Origin: Chloroflexota bacterium
GTDB taxonomy: Bacteria; Chloroflexota; Dehalococcoidia; GIF9; AB-539-J10
Assembly (NCBI GenBank): GCA_013388845.1
Contig: JACAEN010000011.1
Coordinates: 1-64,000, forward strand
Length of the DNA: 64,000 nucleotides
Reading direction: 5' to 3'
Shown here: positions 62,001 to 64,000 of the stretch, piece after piece
How positions within the stretch are numbered: the stretch's first letter is position 1
How the letters are laid out: every line of letters starts with the position of its first letter
The notes under the pieces: model-generated
Database searches by the model: none
What the model saw: the letters and a program-made list of their open reading frames with translations, nothing else
Told to the model about the DNA's origin: nothing
Position numbers and translations under genes: made by a program

Positions 62001-62142
62001 GTGGGCCTTCATAAAAGGCATAATGTGCCGCGCCTTCCCTTGTCTCGATGCTCTTATCAAAAATTCCGTGCTCTTTCCAGAAGCGAAGGATATCTTCTTC
62101 CAGTTGAATAAAGTTGGTCTTACTACTAACTTCTCGGAACAT
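58996..62142 (-). CDS. ileS: Isoleucyl-tRNA synthetase, IleS2 type
   Basis: IleS (1048 residues) charges tRNA-Ile. The HIGH-type motif is GVHHVLSRL near residue 55, in a context (PTTNGSPGVHHV, PRKAGWDTHGLPVE) that marks the eukaryote-like second type; that type is generally less sensitive to mupirocin. The editing domain spans about 190-400, KMSKSKDN lies near 650, and the anticodon and C-terminal parts follow. No bacterial-type zinc tail is seen at the very end. Starts two bases after jag. Confidence 0.96.
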   Translation of the reverse strand: MFREVSSKTNFIQLEEDILRFWKEHGIFDKSIETREGAAHYAFYEGPPTTNGSPGVHHVLSRLYKDVVCRYKTMKGYHVPRKAGWDTHGLPVELEVESSLALTSKAQIEEYGVARFNEHCRQSVFKYIKEWEAMTERLGCWLDMEHPYITLDNNYIESCWWIIKQLWDRGLIYQGYKVTPHCPRCGTSLSSHEVALGYRDDAEDPSVYIKFRLDPRSLEKKTGLHSLLSPSRTSSKPVFLLAWTTTPWTLPGNTALAVAPHAEYSVMEGDQDYLVLARTLVDRVGLDEYTQAGVVLGEELVHLEYEPLFNPHRFAVQRLELPTLRAKQMKKDLAYPVIGADFVSLEEGTGVVHIAPAFGEIDFDIGMSSGLDFVQPVDLEGKVTGTYPFASKFVKDADPFILDDLQSRGLLYRSEKIIHTYPFCWRCDAPLLYYAKPAWYIKTTAVKERLISGNNEINWYPDYIKHGRFGDWLENNVDWAFSRERYWGTPFNIWRCQSCGHDECIGSVKELCEGFERLRQAKPEKLAEEILLGRPIRNPKDLGDLHRPSVDEVLLLCPHCGDIMQRVPEVIDCWFDSGAMPVAQWHYPFENKDKFKQNFPADFICEAVDQTRGWFYSLHAISTLLFNRPCFRNVICLGHVVDAQGEKMSKSKDNVIDPWAVINNYGADALRWYMLVSTPGEDNHRFSTKILEETIRKFFLTLWNTYSFFTLYANIDRFVPQPLTAASGQPKAFTKLDNWIISELNRLVNEVSKLMDSYNPTAAARRIEEFVDNLSNWYVRRNRRRFWKSENDADKLAAYTTLYQCLVTLSHLLAPFVPFIAEELYQNLVRSVDSQARESVHLTDFPTADESKIDDKLNSDVELAMKISSLGRAARARAGIKVRQPLGKAIVRVETEGEKKALESLASEVMEEINVKQLVVWSRAKEREEFPSNMPDYSVANDARYWVAISTELTPELLAEGVSRELVRHLQNMRRNAQFDITDHIITYYQTEEPFVKQVINTFADYIKQETLSQELIDGLPPEGAYDEKHHISNSEVSLAIKKTNPKH

Positions 62143-62144
62143 GG

Positions 62145-62777
62145 CTAGCCCTGTCTCGGTAAAATAACCACCTTTCTATTCTCGCCCTCGCCTATGCTCT
62201 GAGTTGTCACATCGGGATTGTCAGCCAGAGTTAAATGAATAATACGGCGTTCGTCGGCAGGCATTGGCTCCATAGTTATGGCACTGCGTTTTGATTTCAC
62301 CTGCTCAGCCAGATATAAGGCTAGTTTTTGCAGGGAATCATAGCGACGTTTTTTATACCCGGCAACATCGACGTTTAACGGCAGCCAGGTCTTTAACTGT
62401 CCAGCCACTATTAGTTTTGTGACATACTCCAGGGCAACCAAGGTTTGACCTCGCCGACCAATCAAGATACCTAAGTCGTCGCCTTTGATATCCAAAGCTA
62501 AAGGTATCTCATCAGATAGCACTTCAACCTTGCCCGCCACTCCTAGCAATCTGAGCAAAGTATCTAGAATTTCTGTCACTACCTGAACCACGTCTCTTTC
62601 CGGTGGAGTTATTGGAGTTACCCTGATTAAAGCTCCCTTGCCTCCTACTCCCAAAATTCCCGGCTTTCCCTCTCTAATAACCTCCACCTTGAATTGGTCT
62701 CGGCTCAACCCTAGCTGGGCCTCTGCTTTCTCTATCGCCTGTTCTACTGTTGCAGCTGTTATCTCAATGCTTTCCAT
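62145..62777 (-). CDS. jag: Jag/KhpB RNA-binding protein
   Basis: A 210-residue protein: Jag-N domain (1-52, EITAATVEQAIEKAEAQLGL), a KH domain (75-150) with GILIGRRGQTLVALEYV and an R3H domain ending with ADERRIIHL near 177-185. Jag/KhpB binds RNA and is commonly beside yidC, as here. It may aid membrane protein insertion or RNA control. 49 bases separate it from yidC. Confidence 0.93.
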   Translation of the reverse strand: MESIEITAATVEQAIEKAEAQLGLSRDQFKVEVIREGKPGILGVGGKGALIRVTPITPPERDVVQVVTEILDTLLRLLGVAGKVEVLSDEIPLALDIKGDDLGILIGRRGQTLVALEYVTKLIVAGQLKTWLPLNVDVAGYKKRRYDSLQKLALYLAEQVKSKRSAITMEPMPADERRIIHLTLADNPDVTTQSIGEGENRKVVILPRQG

Positions 62778-62826
62778 AGTACGCTTTCCTTTTAGTGATT
62801 TGCTTTATTGTCAGCGCAGTGTGCAA

Positions 62827-63603
62827 TCACCTCTGTTCTGTAATGCTAGTTTGCTTTCCCTTCGCTGGTTTTGATGGAAATGGGGAACGGAATTTAAGGT
62901 ATCCCCAGCTGCCAGTAGCGAAATATTGGGTGATAATACCAATTATATTGGAAACAGCCCAGTAAATAGCCAAGCCACTGGGAAACATCAAGGTAAGGAA
63001 GCCAAACATGAGGGGCATCATCAGCGTCATTATCCTGTTTGTGGATTCTTGCCTGGGGTCAACTGCTGGCGCTTGGCTCATCTTCTGCTGTATCCATGTT
63101 GTGCCACCGACTATGATAGCTAAAATCCAATATGGGTCAGGTTGTCCTAAATCAAGCCACAAAAACTTGCTGCTCAACGGAATCACTTGATTCACTATGT
63201 CCCAGGAGTAAAGACGATGAGATAAATCAAGTAAGTTCTCGGGCGTGGTGGCTAGAGCTCTCATGATGGCTTGATAGAGGGCAATCCAGATGGGGAACTG
63301 AATCAACATAGGCCATAAGCAGCCCAAAGGATTTACTCCGGCTTCCTTGTAAAGTTTCATCATTTCTTGCTGGAGCTTTTGCTGATTCTTACCATATTTT
63401 TTCTGCAATTCTTGAATCTTCGGTTGCATATCCTGCAAAGCTTTAGTGGACTTGAGTTGTCGGTTATTGAGAGGCCAGGTGATTAGACGAACGATAATTG
63501 TGAGGGCGATGATGGCTAAGCCAAACTGACCGAACAAAAAGTGGCTTAGGGCAATCAGTACATTAAGTACCGGGTTAGCTATGATAAAGTCCCAAGGATT
63601 CAT
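62827..63603 (-). CDS. yidC: Membrane protein insertase YidC
   Basis: YidC/Oxa1 (258 residues, the short form without a periplasmic domain). About five membrane segments. The groove Arg is in VRLITWPLNNRQLKSTKAL near 40, followed by the amphipathic coiled-coil hairpin with MQPKIQELQKKYG near 62. NPLGCLWPMLIQFPIWIALY near 95 is typical. It sits between the propeller gene and jag, a common order. Confidence 0.95.
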   Translation of the reverse strand: MNPWDFIIANPVLNVLIALSHFLFGQFGLAIIALTIIVRLITWPLNNRQLKSTKALQDMQPKIQELQKKYGKNQQKLQQEMMKLYKEAGVNPLGCLWPMLIQFPIWIALYQAIMRALATTPENLLDLSHRLYSWDIVNQVIPLSSKFLWLDLGQPDPYWILAIIVGGTTWIQQKMSQAPAVDPRQESTNRIMTLMMPLMFGFLTLMFPSGLAIYWAVSNIIGIITQYFATGSWGYLKFRSPFPSKPAKGKQTSITEQR

Positions 63604-63615
63604 TGAGCGCGGCCC

Positions 63616-64000
63616 TCATTCTTCTTCAGTCAACGGGATTGGCTGACTTACCTCCCTCTTTTCAATATCCACAACATACAACTGGTTATCTTCACCTCGA
63701 ATGTAAACCAGACCCTCGCGAGCACAAAGAGGCGTCCTTATTTGAGTATTGATGGTCGGTTTGTCGGCATTGTCTGGATTCTTAATTCGCTCGCCATCAC
63801 CGGTCTCAGAATTAATGATATACACATTGCCTGCCTCATTAGCTACTATTAGCAGATTGCCAATCAAAACAGGTGAGGAAACTATAGGTTTTCCAGTGTC
63901 GAATTCCCACAATTTTTCTCCTGTTTTTGCTTCAATAGCATAAAGCTTGCCATCAAGACAGCCAGCATAAACAATGCCTTCATTAACTACAGGAGGCGCC
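63616..64000 (-). CDS. PQQ-type beta-propeller protein, C-terminal part only
   Basis: The frame is open through the window edge, giving 127 codons of the C-terminus. It shows two PQQ-repeat units (AGCLDGKLYAIEAKTGEKLW and ANEAGNVYIINSETGDG), so it is a beta-propeller of the BamB/quinoprotein type. The rest lies outside, so an enzyme or scaffold role cannot be told. It is 12 bases upstream of yidC and may be linked to membrane protein assembly. Confidence 0.75.
   Translation of the reverse strand, partial: APPVVNEGIVYAGCLDGKLYAIEAKTGEKLWEFDTGKPIVSSPVLIGNLLIVANEAGNVYIINSETGDGERIKNPDNADKPTINTQIRTPLCAREGLVYIRGEDNQLYVVDIEKREVSQPIPLTEEE

Overview
This window reads as a compact bacterial chromosome segment with no phage, transposase or CRISPR. 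I infer an uncultured anaerobe of the Chloroflexota, most likely Dehalococcoidia. The case rests on gene content rather than any single marker: a bacterial Elp3 like the one studied from Dehalococcoides, a GH3-family protein, DUF169 proteins, a MetF/MetV pair, four-subunit pyruvate:ferredoxin oxidoreductase, split transketolase and no oxygen-dependent enzymes. No rRNA lies in the window, so the placement is inference.

Layout: 1-5733 holds a GH3-like protein, a 7TM-GAF-GAF-GGDEF-HD-GYP protein and an AT-rich methyltransferase set between two 53-bp palindromic repeats. 5781-8037 is a divergent pair, a Trm9-like methyltransferase and Elp3, which together would make mcm5U at tRNA wobble position 34. 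8163-10256 is a run of five small membrane proteins, two with double zinc ribbons, behind a strong promoter. 10271-14566 holds an Mth938-like protein, a radical SAM protein, a HAD hydrolase and split transketolase. 14851-22165 is the aromatic region: a secreted CFI-box protein, ring hydrolase Oah/BamA, dienoyl-CoA hydratase Dch, an SDR, hydroxyenoyl-CoA dehydrogenase Had, and two DUF169 copies. Three promoters in this region share a leader box. 22296-25263 holds rplU-rpmA-rpmE, DUF1385, hisI and hisA. 25455-28006 is feoA-feoB plus a DtxR-type regulator with a palindromic operator.

28303-34378 is one long leftward operon, porCDAB followed by NuoE/NuoF/NuoG-like subunits, driven by a consensus promoter; it would oxidise pyruvate and pass electrons between ferredoxin and NAD. 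34718-38737 is a Na+-pump pair (short OadG-like, OadB) and a Ca2+-type P-ATPase. 39006-39187 carries two tRNA-Ser. 39440-46444 is a leftward block with histidine kinase, NarL regulator, a GltD-MvhD fusion, MetV, MetF and a double-receiver protein, pointing to the methyl branch of the Wood-Ljungdahl pathway.

46620-64000 is mostly housekeeping: an MBL hydrolase, alaS-ruvX-aroE-sppA-aroC, pyrG-fsa-rho, an HtrA protease, and yidC-jag-ileS with the end of a beta-propeller protein. Several palindromic repeat families lie between genes and in some cases supply their stop codons. The picture is an anaerobe combining aromatic-ring catabolism, pyruvate oxidation and C1 metabolism.
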